Assembly: GCA_041695325.1 (NCBI GenBank)
Contig: JBGFRC010000003.1
Span: 1-56,706, forward strand
DNA: 56,706 bases
From: SURF-13 sp041695325
GTDB lineage: Bacteria; Pseudomonadota; Gammaproteobacteria; SURF-13
Reading direction: 5' to 3'
How positions within the stretch are numbered: position 1 is the stretch's first letter; each line of letters begins with the position of its first letter. The position numbers and the translations under genes are program-made. Of the stretch, positions 42,925 to 51,398 are shown one piece after another. The notes under the pieces are model-generated. The model saw only the letters and a program-made list of their open reading frames with translations. It searched no databases and was not told the origin of the DNA.

Positions 42925-43962
42925 ATGGATATTGCCGAACTGCTGGCCTTCAGCGTCAAGAACAACGCCTCCGACCTGCACCTCTCCGCGGGCATGCCGC
43001 CTATGATCCGCGTGGACGGCGATATCCGGAAGGTCAACGTGCCGCCGCTGGAGCACAAACAGGTGTATGCGCTGGTGTACGATATCATGAACGATAAGCA
43101 GCGCAAGGATTTCGAGGAATTCCTGGAAACCGATTTTTCGTTTGAAATTCAAGGCCTGGCGCGCTTCCGCGTCAACGCCTTCAACCAGAATCGCGGCGCG
43201 GGCGCGGTGTTCCGCACCATTCCCTCCAAGATCAAGACCCTGGAAGAACTGGGTTGCCCGCCGATCTTCAAGGAGATCGCCGACCAGCCGCGCGGCGTGG
43301 TGCTGGTGACCGGACCCACCGGCTCCGGCAAGTCCACCACGCTGGCCGCGATGATAGATCATATCAACGATAATGAATACGGCCACATCCTCACGGTGGA
43401 AGACCCGATTGAGTTCGTGCACCAGAGCAAGAAGTGCCTCATCAATCAGCGCGAGGTGCACCGCGACACGCTGGGCTTCAACGAGGCGCTGCGCTCGGCG
43501 CTGCGTGAAGACCCGGACATCATCCTGGTGGGCGAGATGCGCGATCTGGAAACCATCCGTCTCGCGCTCACCGCCGCCGAGACCGGCCACCTGGTGTTCG
43601 GCACTCTGCACACTAGCTCCGCGGCCAAGACCATAGACCGTATCATAGACGTGTTCCCCGCGGCGGAAAAAGAGATGACGCGCTCCATGCTGTCCGAGTC
43701 CCTGCGCGCGGTGATCTCGCAGGCGCTGTTGAAAAGACAGGGCGGCGGGCGTGTCGCCGCGCACGAGATCATGATCGGCACGCCCGCGATCCGCAACCTG
43801 ATCCGCGAAAACAAGGTGCCGCAGATGTACTCGGCGATCCAGACCGGGCAGGCGGCGGGGATGCAGACGCTGGATCAGTGCCTGCAGGGCATGGTGGCCA
43901 GAAACCTGGTGAGCAAGAATGAAGCACGCAATTACGCCGCGAACAAAGAGGCTTTCAGATAG
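42925..43962 (+). CDS. pilT: Type IV pilus retraction ATPase
   Basis: Hexameric cytosolic motor that depolymerises pili for twitching and DNA uptake. The 345-residue protein has Walker A GPTGSGKST (130-138), the Asp box EDPIEFVH, Walker B ILVGEMRDLETI and His box TGHLVFGTLH. The PilT signature AIRNLIRENKVPQMYSAI lies near 280-297. ATG 42925 gives the normal start MDIAELLAFSVKNNASDLHL; in-frame sequence upstream runs antisense to yggS. pilU follows after 15 bp. Confidence 0.96.
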   Translation: MDIAELLAFSVKNNASDLHLSAGMPPMIRVDGDIRKVNVPPLEHKQVYALVYDIMNDKQRKDFEEFLETDFSFEIQGLARFRVNAFNQNRGAGAVFRTIPSKIKTLEELGCPPIFKEIADQPRGVVLVTGPTGSGKSTTLAAMIDHINDNEYGHILTVEDPIEFVHQSKKCLINQREVHRDTLGFNEALRSALREDPDIILVGEMRDLETIRLALTAAETGHLVFGTLHTSSAAKTIDRIIDVFPAAEKEMTRSMLSESLRAVISQALLKRQGGGRVAAHEIMIGTPAIRNLIRENKVPQMYSAIQTGQAAGMQTLDQCLQGMVARNLVSKNEARNYAANKEAFR

Positions 43963-43977
43963 ACGGAGGCTTTGGCG

Positions 43978-45132
43978 ATGGATTTTAACACCCTGTTGAA
44001 AATGATGGTGGACAAGAATGCTTCGGACCTGTTCATCACCGCCGGGATGCCGGCCAGCCTGAAGGTGCACGGCAGGATCACGCCGGTGACGCCTGCGCCG
44101 CTCAATGCGGAACAGACGCGCGCCATCGCCTACGGCCTGATGGACGCCAAGCAGCGCGCCGAGTTCGACAAGACCCAGGAGTGCAACTTCGCCATCAATC
44201 CTCCCGGCATAGGCCGTTTCCGCGTCAACGTGTTCGTGCAGCAGCAGCGCGTCGGCCTGGTGTTGCGCAAGATCGAGACCAGGATACCCAACTTCGAGCA
44301 GTTGCATCTGCCGCCGACCCTGAAAGACATCGCCATGACCAAGCGCGGCCTGGTGATCTTCGTGGGCGGCACCGGTTCCGGAAAATCCACCTCGCTCGCG
44401 GCCATGGTCGGTTACCGCAACGAAAACGGCAACGGCCACATCGTCACCATCGAAGACCCCATCGAATTCGTACACGAACACAAGGGCTGCATCATCACCC
44501 AGCGTGAAGTGGGCGTGGACACGGAAAGCTACGAGGTGGCGCTGAAGAACACCCTGCGCCAGGCGCCGGACGTGATCCTGGTGGGCGAGATACGTGCGCG
44601 CGAAACCATGGAGCACGCCATCGCCTTCGCCGAGACCGGGCACTTGTGCATGTCCACCCTGCACGCCAACAACGCCAACCAGGCCCTGGATCGTATTATC
44701 AATTTCTTCCCGGAAGAGCGGCGTCAGCAATTGCTCATGGATCTGTCGCTCAATCTCAAGGCGGTGATCTCGCAACGCCTGATTCCTACGAAGGACGGCA
44801 AGGGACGGCGCGCCGCGGTGGAAGTCCTGCTCAATACGCCTCTGGCCGCTGATCTCATCCTGAAGGGCGAAATCCATGAACTGAAGGCGCTCATGGCGCG
44901 CTCCAACGAGGCGGGCATGAAGACCTTCGATCAGGCGCTGTTTGACCTGTACAAAGCGGGCGAGATCAGTTACGAGGAGGCGCTGCGCAACGCCGATTCG
45001 CAAAATGATTTGCGCCTGATGATCAAACTCAGCTTCGATGACGGCGCGCAAAAGCTTACTCAGGCCGCGGCGGGCCTCACGCTGCAAGAGACGGATACGG
45101 ATACCGGTAACCTGGCGGCGAAGCGTAAATAA
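43978..45132 (+). CDS. pilU: PilT-dependent retraction ATPase
   Basis: Accessory twitching motor working with PilT. The 384-residue protein has Walker A GGTGSGKST (130-138), EDPIEFVHEHKG, Walker B VILVGEIRARETM and His box TGHLCMSTLH. The PilU-specific C-terminal extension includes LFDLYKAGEISYEEALRNADS. ATG 43978 follows GGAGG by 8 nt; a TTG two codons earlier (43972) is too close to that site. It converges with the pyr operon, with repeats in between. Confidence 0.95.
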   Translation: MDFNTLLKMMVDKNASDLFITAGMPASLKVHGRITPVTPAPLNAEQTRAIAYGLMDAKQRAEFDKTQECNFAINPPGIGRFRVNVFVQQQRVGLVLRKIETRIPNFEQLHLPPTLKDIAMTKRGLVIFVGGTGSGKSTSLAAMVGYRNENGNGHIVTIEDPIEFVHEHKGCIITQREVGVDTESYEVALKNTLRQAPDVILVGEIRARETMEHAIAFAETGHLCMSTLHANNANQALDRIINFFPEERRQQLLMDLSLNLKAVISQRLIPTKDGKGRRAAVEVLLNTPLAADLILKGEIHELKALMARSNEAGMKTFDQALFDLYKAGEISYEEALRNADSQNDLRLMIKLSFDDGAQKLTQAAAGLTLQETDTDTGNLAAKRK

Positions 45133-45133
45133 T

Positions 45134-45156
45134 GGAACCCTCTCCCTAAAGGGAGA
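45134..45156. repeat. Short palindrome of the GGAACCCTCTCCC type
   Basis: GGAACCC is followed by TCTCCC-taaa-GGGAGA, a 6-bp stem (45141-45156), right after the pilU stop. It shares the GGAACCCTCTCCC lead with 51347-51384. It could also act as a weak transcript end. Confidence 0.55.
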
Positions 45157-45179
45157 TAAGGAAAAAGGCTAGAAGATGT

Positions 45180-45230
45180 AAGTGCGAATTCATTCGGCCC
45201 ATGGCGGATGTGCGAATTTGTCGCACCTAC
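45180..45230. repeat. GAATTCATTCGGCC-family repeat, copy 1
   Basis: GTGCGAATTCATTCGGCC, a 9-nt spacer, then TGTGCGAATTTGTCGCACCTAC with its own inverted GTGCGA/TCGCAC. The same two-part order is found at 53807-53849, read on the minus strand. Its terminal CTA supplies the stop codon of the pyrK-like gene. Confidence 0.65.
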
Positions 45231-46117
45231 GCCAGATCCACAATTGTCGCCGCATCGAACACCGGGCCGTCCACGCACACGCGCTTCATGACCGGGCCTT
45301 GCGCAGTGCTGATCTCCACCACGCAACCGGCACAACCGCCCACGGCGCAGGCCATGTATTCTTCCAGCGACACCTGGCACGGCAAGGTGTAATCACGCGC
45401 CAGGTGCGCGCAGGCCTTGAGCATGGGATGCGGGCCGCAGGCGAAGATTTCCACCTCTTTTTTCTGGGCGTCGGTCAAAGTATCCAGCCAGCGCCGCGCA
45501 AGGTCGGTCAGGTAACCCTCGAAACAGCCGGGATAACCTTGCAGGCTGGCGAGGCGGCTGGGGATGCCCCAGTCCTCCAGCAGCGGCATGGCGGCGATCA
45601 CGCTCTCCGGCATGCCCGGAATCAGGATTCTGGAAGGCCGCGCCGTGAATGGAAACGGCGCCTCCGAACCCATGATGACCAACGGCTGATAATTTTTTTG
45701 AGTACGTAAACTGTCGGCCAGAAACACCATGGGCGGAATGCCCACGCCGCCGCCCAAGAGCAGCGCGCGCGGGCGCTCCGGATGCGGCGTGTAGGGCGCG
45801 CCTATCGGTCCCATCACGCTCAGTATTTCACCCGCCTTGCGTTGGGCCAGCAGCGAGAGGCCGAGGCCAACGGCTTTGTAAAGAAACTCCACCCAGCCGT
45901 TTTTGGCGTCCGCGCGCATGATGGACAGCGGGCGGCGCATGGGCAGCAGCGGGTCGCAGGCAAGGTGCGCGAAACTGCCCGGCTTGGCATGAGCCGCGCA
46001 CTGCGGCGCGCGCGCGCGCAGCACGTATTGATTACCGGGGTAGGCCTGCCGGGATAAGACCTCGGCGTCTTCCACGAAAATCGTGCCGCGCCAAGGTTTG
46101 GATTTATTCAAGCTCAT
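45227..46117 (-). CDS. pyrK: PyrK-like iron-sulfur flavoprotein (dihydroorotate dehydrogenase electron-transfer subunit)
   Basis: NAD-linked reductase subunit that in PyrDB/PyrK enzymes takes electrons from dihydroorotate oxidation. The 296-residue protein has a ferredoxin-reductase-type FAD site (MRRPLSIM), a nucleotide-binding stretch LLLGGGVGIPPMVFL and the C-terminal 2Fe-2S site (C257, C262, C265 in CAVGGCAGC, and C281). No pyrD lies beside it, so the partner is encoded elsewhere or the enzyme has another acceptor. Most gammaproteobacteria use the quinone-linked PyrD without PyrK. It overlaps the upstream dihydroorotase-like gene by 14 bp, so a pyrimidine role is likely. Confidence 0.85.
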   Translation of the reverse strand: MSLNKSKPWRGTIFVEDAEVLSRQAYPGNQYVLRARAPQCAAHAKPGSFAHLACDPLLPMRRPLSIMRADAKNGWVEFLYKAVGLGLSLLAQRKAGEILSVMGPIGAPYTPHPERPRALLLGGGVGIPPMVFLADSLRTQKNYQPLVIMGSEAPFPFTARPSRILIPGMPESVIAAMPLLEDWGIPSRLASLQGYPGCFEGYLTDLARRWLDTLTDAQKKEVEIFACGPHPMLKACAHLARDYTLPCQVSLEEYMACAVGGCAGCVVEISTAQGPVMKRVCVDGPVFDAATIVDLA

Positions 46118-47381
46118 AGACCGCTTCGCCCGCCAGCAACGTGTGCGTCACGCGGCCCTTGAATTCCCAGCCCAGGAAGGGCGTGTTGCGGCCGAGGCTG
46201 CGCAGGGTTTGTTCGCTCAACGTCCAATAGTGTTCGGGGTCAAAGATGCAGATATCGGCCGCCGCGCCCACGTTGAGCGTGCCGCTTTCAAGGCCCAGGA
46301 TGCGCGCCGGGCCGATGGTCAGGCGCGCGAGCGCCTCCGGCAGGGACAGCACGCCTTCCTCCACCAGACGCAAGGTGAGCGGCAGCAGGGTTTCCAGCGC
46401 CGAGATGCCGGGCTCGGTTTCGCTGAACGGCCCGAGCTTGGCGTCGGCCTCGTGCGGCTGATGATCGGAGCAGACGGCGCTTACCGTGTTCTGCGCCACG
46501 GCGCGGCGCAGCGCCTCCAGATCGCGCCGCGTGCGCAGCGGCGGGCGCACGTGGCACAGGCTGTTGAAATGGCCGAGGTCCATCTCGGTGAGATGCAAAT
46601 GATGCGCGCTCACGTCCGCCGTCACCGGCAGCCCGTCATGCTGGGCGCGCGCGATCATCTGCGCAGCGCGCGCGGAGGATAAACGGCAGAAGTGTGCGCG
46701 CGCGCCGGTTTGCTCGATCAGGATCAACTCGCGCGCCACTGCGGCGGTTTCCGCCGACTCAGGAATGGCGGGCAGTCCCAGGCGCGTGCTCACCGCGCCC
46801 TCGTGCGCGCAGCCGCCCGCGGCGAGGTGCGCGTCCTCGGCGTGCAGAAACACGGTGAGGCCGTGGGTGGCCGCGTATTCCATGGCACGGCGCATCACCA
46901 GCGCGTTGCCGACCGGATACAGCGCGTTGCTCACTCCCGCGCAGCCCGCCTCCTTCAGCGCCGCCATTTCGGCGAGCTCCATGCCCTTAAGGCCCTGGGT
47001 GAGCGCGCCCAACGTGAGTATACGCGCCTTGCCCGCCTGCGCTGCGCGCTGATGGATCAGCTCCGCCACCGCGGGTGTGTCTATCACCGGCTGGGTGTCG
47101 GGCGGACAGCACAGGGTGGTGATCCCCGCCGCCGCCGCCGCCGCCGTTTCGCTGGCGATAGTGGCCTTGTGCTTGAATCCAGGCTCGCGCAGCCGCGCCG
47201 ACAAATCTATAAGACCCGGGCACACGATGCGCCCGTGCGCGGCGATTTCCCGTTCCGGCTTGAAGCCGGCGGGCGCCTTGCCCAGCGCTTTGATGCGCCC
47301 GGCGTCGAGGTGCAGGTCCTGCACCTGATCCACGCCACGGGCAGGGTCTATTAATCTTCCATTTTTAATAGTTATTTTCAA
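46104..47381 (-). CDS. Dihydroorotase-like protein, probably non-catalytic (PyrC')
   Basis: The 425-residue amidohydrolase-fold protein follows pyrB directly. Active dihydroorotases have DxHxHLREPG; here the two metal-binding histidines are Ser61 and Arg63 (DLSARLREPG), and the usual HVS segment reads FCRLSS. HAED, SAHHLHLTE and SDHQPH are still recognisable. In Pseudomonas the equivalent inactive PyrC' is needed to assemble active aspartate transcarbamoylase, and a separate true dihydroorotase does the chemistry. The same role is the best reading here. It begins at the base after the pyrB stop. Confidence 0.9.
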   Translation of the reverse strand: MKITIKNGRLIDPARGVDQVQDLHLDAGRIKALGKAPAGFKPEREIAAHGRIVCPGLIDLSARLREPGFKHKATIASETAAAAAAGITTLCCPPDTQPVIDTPAVAELIHQRAAQAGKARILTLGALTQGLKGMELAEMAALKEAGCAGVSNALYPVGNALVMRRAMEYAATHGLTVFLHAEDAHLAAGGCAHEGAVSTRLGLPAIPESAETAAVARELILIEQTGARAHFCRLSSARAAQMIARAQHDGLPVTADVSAHHLHLTEMDLGHFNSLCHVRPPLRTRRDLEALRRAVAQNTVSAVCSDHQPHEADAKLGPFSETEPGISALETLLPLTLRLVEEGVLSLPEALARLTIGPARILGLESGTLNVGAAADICIFDPEHYWTLSEQTLRSLGRNTPFLGWEFKGRVTHTLLAGEAVYELE

Positions 47382-48347
47382 TCAGGCCTCCTGTGCGGGA
47401 CGCAGCGCCAGCGCCATGATGGCCATGCGCACCGCGGTACCGTGCGTGACCTGTTGCAGAATCACCGAACGCGCCCCGTCCGCCACGCCGGAGGCGATCT
47501 CCACCCCGCGGTTGATCGGGCCGGGATGCATCACGACGGCGTCCGGTTTGGCGACCGAGAGCTTCTCCTCGGTGAGGCCATAGAGATGAAAGTATTCACG
47601 CTCGCTGGGGAGAAACGCCCCCTGCATGCGCTCGCGCTGCAGACGCAGCATCATCACCACGTCCGCGTCGCGCAGTCCCGCGCGCAGGTCGTGATACACG
47701 CGCACGCCGAGGGTCTCGATGTCCTTCGGGATCAGCGTGCGCGGCGCGATCACGCGCACCTCGAGCACACCGAGAGTGGTAAGGGCGTGGATCTGCGAGC
47801 GCGCCACGCGCGAGTGCAGGATGTCGCCCACGATGGCCACGATGAGCGCGCCGAAGTCCGGCTTGTGGCGGCGGATGGTGAACACGTCCAGCATCGCCTG
47901 CGTCGGGTGCGCGTGGCAGCCGTCGCCGGCGTTGATGACGCTTACGTGCGGCGCGACGTGGCCGGCGATGAAGTGCGCCGCGCCGCTCGCGCTGTGGCGT
48001 ACCACGAACATGTCGCATTGCATGGCCTGCAGGTTGTGCAGCGTGTCCAGCAGCGACTCGCCCTTGCTGGTCGAGGAGGTGGAGACGGCGATGTTGAGTA
48101 CGTCGGCGGACAGGCGCTTGGCGGCGAGCTCGAAGGTGGTGCGGGTGCGCGTGCTGGGTTCGAAGAACAGGTTGACGATGGTTTTGCCGCGCAAGAGCGG
48201 CACCTTTTTCACCGTTTGTTCGCCCACGCTGGCGAACGACTCCGCGGTGTCCATGATCTCGGTGAGCAGCGCCTGTTTCAAACCCTCGATGGTGAGAAAG
48301 TGGCGCAGTCTGCCCTGGGCGTCGAGCTGGATGGCGTCCGGTTTCAT
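47382..48347 (-). CDS. pyrB: Aspartate carbamoyltransferase catalytic subunit
   Basis: Condenses carbamoyl phosphate and aspartate, the first committed step of pyrimidine synthesis. The 321-residue protein has the carbamoyl-phosphate loop FEPSTRTRT (62-70), STSKGESLLDT with the active-site Ser/Lys, the HPTQ box (GDGCHAHPTQAMLD) and VMHPGPINRGVEI. The extended N-terminus and the pairing with a PyrC'-type partner fit the class A ATCase. It overlaps pyrR by 4 bp. Confidence 0.96.
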   Translation of the reverse strand: MKPDAIQLDAQGRLRHFLTIEGLKQALLTEIMDTAESFASVGEQTVKKVPLLRGKTIVNLFFEPSTRTRTTFELAAKRLSADVLNIAVSTSSTSKGESLLDTLHNLQAMQCDMFVVRHSASGAAHFIAGHVAPHVSVINAGDGCHAHPTQAMLDVFTIRRHKPDFGALIVAIVGDILHSRVARSQIHALTTLGVLEVRVIAPRTLIPKDIETLGVRVYHDLRAGLRDADVVMMLRLQRERMQGAFLPSEREYFHLYGLTEEKLSVAKPDAVVMHPGPINRGVEIASGVADGARSVILQQVTHGTAVRMAIMALALRPAQEA

Positions 48348-48853
48348 GATTTGCGCTGCACCATGAGCGTGAGCGGATCAGGACCGTTGAGCTTCACATA
48401 TTCATCCTGGCGCAGTTCCATGCGCGCGCCCGCCACACGTGCCTCGATGGGCAGTTCGCGCCCGCCCCGATCCACCAGCACGGCGAGGGTGACGCCGGCC
48501 GGGCGTCCGTAGTCGAAGATTTCATTCAGCGAGGCTCGGATGGTGCGGCCGGTGTAGAGCACGTCGTCCACCAGGATGATGTGGCGCTCTTCTACGTTGA
48601 ACGGCAGGCGCGAGGGCTTGACTACCGGGTGCAGCCCCAAGCGCGTGAAGTCGTCGCGGTAAAACGAGATGTCCAGCACGCCCAGCGGTCCAGGCAGGCG
48701 CAACAGGCGATGCAGTTTTTCCGCCACCCACACCCCGCCGGTGTGGATGCCGATCATGAGCGGATCCGACAGGGCCTGTCTTTCGATGAGCGCGCGCAGT
48801 TCGCGCGCCATGTTCTCGATCAGGTGTTTAACGTCCGGCGCGGCGGCGCTCAT
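48344..48853 (-). CDS. pyrR: PyrR bifunctional pyrimidine regulator / uracil phosphoribosyltransferase
   Basis: The 169-residue protein has the PRPP-binding motif ILVDDVLYTGRTI (93-105), GIHTGGVWVAEKL and the PyrR-type segment DISFYRDDFTRLG. In Gram-positive bacteria PyrR is an RNA-binding attenuation protein. In Pseudomonas it is found in the same pyrR-pyrB-pyrC' order and affects pyrB expression. No obvious PyrR-binding leader is visible upstream of pyrB, because the genes overlap. It overlaps ruvX by 4 bp. Confidence 0.94.
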   Translation of the reverse strand: MSAAAPDVKHLIENMARELRALIERQALSDPLMIGIHTGGVWVAEKLHRLLRLPGPLGVLDISFYRDDFTRLGLHPVVKPSRLPFNVEERHIILVDDVLYTGRTIRASLNEIFDYGRPAGVTLAVLVDRGGRELPIEARVAGARMELRQDEYVKLNGPDPLTLMVQRKS

Positions 48854-49266
48854 CGGGCGCGCGCCTCGTCCAGCCAGGTCTGCAAGATGACCTGCGCGGC
48901 GATATGGTCAACGGCGGGTCGGCGGCTCCCGCGCCGCTTGTTCTTTTCCGCCATGCGTTGCGCGGCGTGAGTAGAGAGGCGTTCGTCCACGGTGTGCACC
49001 GGCAGGCCGTAGCGTTGTTTGAGCTGCATACTGAAGCGCCGCGCCGCGCGCGCCACCGGGTGCGCCGCGTCTCCATCCAGCGGCACGCCCACCACCAGCG
49101 CGCCGGGTTGCCATTGCTTGATAAGGCGCGTGATCGCCTCCCAGTCCGGCTTGCCGTCGCGCGTGGCCAGGGTAACCAGCGGGGTGGCGCTGTGGGTGAG
49201 CTTCTGTCCCACCGCCACGCCGATGCGCCGCGCGCCGTAGTCGAAGCCGAGCAGGGTGACGCTCAT
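48850..49266 (-). CDS. ruvX: YqgF/RuvX family pre-16S rRNA nuclease or Holliday-junction resolvase
   Basis: The 138-residue RNase H-fold protein shows the first catalytic Asp in LGFDYGARRIGVAVG, then VVGVPLDGD, VDERLST and PAVDHIAAQVILQ with the last acidic residue. Family members mature the 16S rRNA 5' end. The start MSVTLLGFDYG at 49266 is the conserved one; reading further upstream only runs antisense to other codons of yqgE. It overlaps yqgE and pyrR by 4 bp each. Confidence 0.94.
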   Translation of the reverse strand: MSVTLLGFDYGARRIGVAVGQKLTHSATPLVTLATRDGKPDWEAITRLIKQWQPGALVVGVPLDGDAAHPVARAARRFSMQLKQRYGLPVHTVDERLSTHAAQRMAEKNKRRGSRRPAVDHIAAQVILQTWLDEARAR

Positions 49267-49826
49267 GCGTGCCCCACGTCGCCGGAGAGATGCGTGATGT
49301 CCACGCCGAGCGAGGCCGCGGCCAGGCTCCAGCGCTGTTCGGCGGGAGCGTGAAACAGGATATGCAGATCGGCCTCTACGCTCAACCAGGCATTGTTCCG
49401 CAGCTCCTGTTCCAGCTGCCCCGGCGCCCAGCCCGCATAACCGAGCGCGGCCAGCGCCGCGCCGGGAAAGGTGTTTTGCGCAATGGCGCCAAGGATGTCG
49501 GGCGAGGTGGTGAGGCCGATCTCGTCGTTCACCGCCAGGCTGCTTTCCCACCGCAACGGCGGCTGGTGCAGGACAAACAGCGCGCCGCTTTGCACCGGGC
49601 CGCCGAGATAGACCGGGCGACCGGCGATACCCGCGCTGGCGGGAATGATGGAGAGCTGCTGCAGCAAATGGCCGAAGCTCAGGTTGAGCGGACGGTTGAT
49701 AATGATGCCGAGCGCGCCCTGGTCATCGTGCTGACAGAGGTAAATGACGCTGTGGAAAAAGTTCGGGTCCGCCAGGGTGGGCATGGCGATCAGGAAGTGA
49801 TTCCTCAGGGACCCTGATGCAGTCAT
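49263..49826 (-). CDS. yqgE: YqgE/AlgH family protein
   Basis: The 187-residue UPF0301 protein starts with the family hallmark: LRNHFLIAMPTLADPNFFHS (7-26), then VIYLCQHDDQGALGIIINRP and LGYAGWAPGQLEQEL. Function is unknown; in Pseudomonas it was named algH for an effect on alginate genes. It precedes ruvX (4-bp overlap) and follows tonB by 50 bp, an order shared with Pseudomonas. Confidence 0.94.
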   Translation of the reverse strand: MTASGSLRNHFLIAMPTLADPNFFHSVIYLCQHDDQGALGIIINRPLNLSFGHLLQQLSIIPASAGIAGRPVYLGGPVQSGALFVLHQPPLRWESSLAVNDEIGLTTSPDILGAIAQNTFPGAALAALGYAGWAPGQLEQELRNNAWLSVEADLHILFHAPAEQRWSLAAASLGVDITHLSGDVGHA

Positions 49827-49876
49827 GAACCACTATTATCGGTCAGAACCGCCTTGGGCACAAGGCGCTGCGGGCG

Positions 49877-50812
49877 TTACTGCGTGGCGAGGCGGTTGTC
49901 GTGTAAAAACTGCCAGGTGCGCGTGATGTGCAGGATATCGGTCTCGGCCAGGATGTCCTTGGGGAAGGGGGCGAAGGGAGCGGCAAGCTGGACGATGCGC
50001 ACCGCGGCGTCGTCCAGCGCCTTGTGGCCGGAGGAGCGGCGCAACTCGACGCTGCGCACCTTGCCGTCGGGGTTGAGCACCACGTCCAGCACCAGATTGC
50101 CGGAGAGATTGTTGCGCTTGGCCTCCTCCGGGTAATTGAGGTTGCCGATGCGCTCCACCTTGGCGCGCCACGCCTCCATGTAGGCGGCGTATTTGTATTC
50201 CCGGGTTCTGGCGGAAATGAATTTCCGGCGCGGGCGCTGCGCGTAGGCGGCGCGCGCGTTGTCAAATTCGGCGCTCAGGGTGGCGATACGCATGCTCTGC
50301 GCCACCAGTTCCTGCGCGCTGGGGGTGGCGTCCGTTTGCGCGTCAGCGGCGGCCCCGGCTTGCGGGGCAGGACCTGCTTTGGACTGCGTTTTGGCAGGTG
50401 GTGCGGCCTTATACGCGGATTTTGCGTCGGCGTTCAGCACCGGCTGCGCGGATTTTACCTGCTCCGCCGCGGCGGGAGGCGGCGTTGCCTGCTCCATGGC
50501 GGCGGGGGGCGGCAGTTGCGGCGGCGTCTCGGCGTCGGTGTTGCCGCCGCCCTCTTGAGGGGCATTGGCCAGAAAATCGGCGCGCTCCAGTTTCTGCTCC
50601 GAGCGCTGGGTGACCAGCGTGATTTCCAGCGTGGAGACGTGGTTTTGCAGGTTGTTTTTCAGCGCCTCGAAATTCACGCCCAAGATCAGGATGGCGTGCA
50701 GCACGGCGGAGAAAAACAGTGTTGTCCACAGCCGGTCGCGTGCATTCACGCTTGCCGGCTGCGGCAGGCGCGGGCTATCCCAGGAGGGCGGATTTGCCAG
50801 CACCGCGGCCAT
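49877..50812 (-). CDS. tonB: TonB family protein
   Basis: Inner-membrane energy transducer with a periplasmic domain. The 311-residue protein has one membrane helix at about 28-47 (LWTTLFFSAVLHAILILGVN), a long Pro/Ala-rich periplasmic linker (about 90-160) and a C-terminal TonB domain with NYPEEAKRNNLSGNLVLDVV, DGKVRSVELRRSSGHKALDD and AAVRIVQLA. The position next to yqgE matches Pseudomonas tonB3, a copy linked to twitching rather than siderophore uptake. No exbB/exbD is nearby. Confidence 0.9.
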   Translation of the reverse strand: MAAVLANPPSWDSPRLPQPASVNARDRLWTTLFFSAVLHAILILGVNFEALKNNLQNHVSTLEITLVTQRSEQKLERADFLANAPQEGGGNTDAETPPQLPPPAAMEQATPPPAAAEQVKSAQPVLNADAKSAYKAAPPAKTQSKAGPAPQAGAAADAQTDATPSAQELVAQSMRIATLSAEFDNARAAYAQRPRRKFISARTREYKYAAYMEAWRAKVERIGNLNYPEEAKRNNLSGNLVLDVVLNPDGKVRSVELRRSSGHKALDDAAVRIVQLAAPFAPFPKDILAETDILHITRTWQFLHDNRLATQ

Positions 50813-50817
50813 AGGTT

Positions 50818-51336
50818 TCAGATCTCCAACCTCTTTAACATGGCACCGCTAATGATACCGCTTAACACGCCAAAGATCACGGCCGCCGTCATCAACACCG
50901 GCAATAAATAGAACAAGCCGGGATGTGGGATGAACCAGGCATAGGCGAGCCAGAACTGGCCCGCCATGTGCGCGAGCGCAGCGAGCACGCTCAAACCCAG
51001 CACGCTCAAGCGCGCGGCGGGCCATAGGCGGCCGAGCCCGTAACCCGCGCCGAGCGCGCAGAGGGAAGCCAGCGTGCCGGCGAGGCTCAGCATGAAGGTG
51101 GGCGAGAGAAACGTGCCCAGCAGCAGGCTGCCCGCGAACACGCGCAGCAGCGCGACCCACGCCGCCGCGGCAAGGCCGTAGCGCAGCAGCACCACGAGAG
51201 TAATCACATTGGCCAGCCCCGGCTTGACGCCCGGCATGGGGCTGGGCAGCGCGCTCTCCGCGATGTGGACGGTGACGGCGAGCGCGGCGAGCCAGGCGAT
51301 GCGCAGATCTTCGCGCGTGGCGGTCAGGGCGGGCAT
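50818..51336 (-). CDS. Gx transporter family membrane protein (heptaprenyl diphosphate synthase component I-like)
   Basis: The 172-residue membrane protein has about five hydrophobic segments. The family pattern includes HIAESALPSPMPGVKPGLAN (24-43), the Gly/Pro-rich re-entrant-like loop that gives the family its name, and GTFLSPTFMLSLAG. Genes of this family are often next to NusG-domain-II and ApbE genes, as here, and may supply a cofactor or participate in a flavin-dependent membrane process. The heptaprenyl-synthase name is inherited and unproven. tonB follows after 5 bp. Confidence 0.85.
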   Translation of the reverse strand: MPALTATREDLRIAWLAALAVTVHIAESALPSPMPGVKPGLANVITLVVLLRYGLAAAAWVALLRVFAGSLLLGTFLSPTFMLSLAGTLASLCALGAGYGLGRLWPAARLSVLGLSVLAALAHMAGQFWLAYAWFIPHPGLFYLLPVLMTAAVIFGVLSGIISGAMLKRLEI

Positions 51337-51346
51337 GGTTTTAAAA

Positions 51347-51384
51347 GGAACCCTCTCCCCGCCCTCTCCCTGAAGGGGGAGGGG
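51347..51384. repeat. GGAACCCTCTCCC-type palindrome
   Basis: GGAACCCTCTCCCC leads a 10-bp hairpin, CCCTCTCCCT-ga-AGGGGGAGGG (51362-51383, one G-T pair). It lies in the 62-bp gap between the Gx and NusG-II genes. Confidence 0.6.
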
Positions 51385-51398
51385 ATGAAGAATAAAAC

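Noticed and set aside
42901..45087. Very long minus-strand open frame opposite pilT and pilU (728 codons)
   Set aside because: It is the antisense shadow of two conserved ATPase genes; its translation is His/Arg/Gly-rich without domain motifs, as expected for GC-rich third-position bias.
48850..49551. Longer ruvX starting inside yqgE
   Set aside because: The extra 95 residues are Arg/Gly-rich shadow sequence; the conserved protein begins at 49266.
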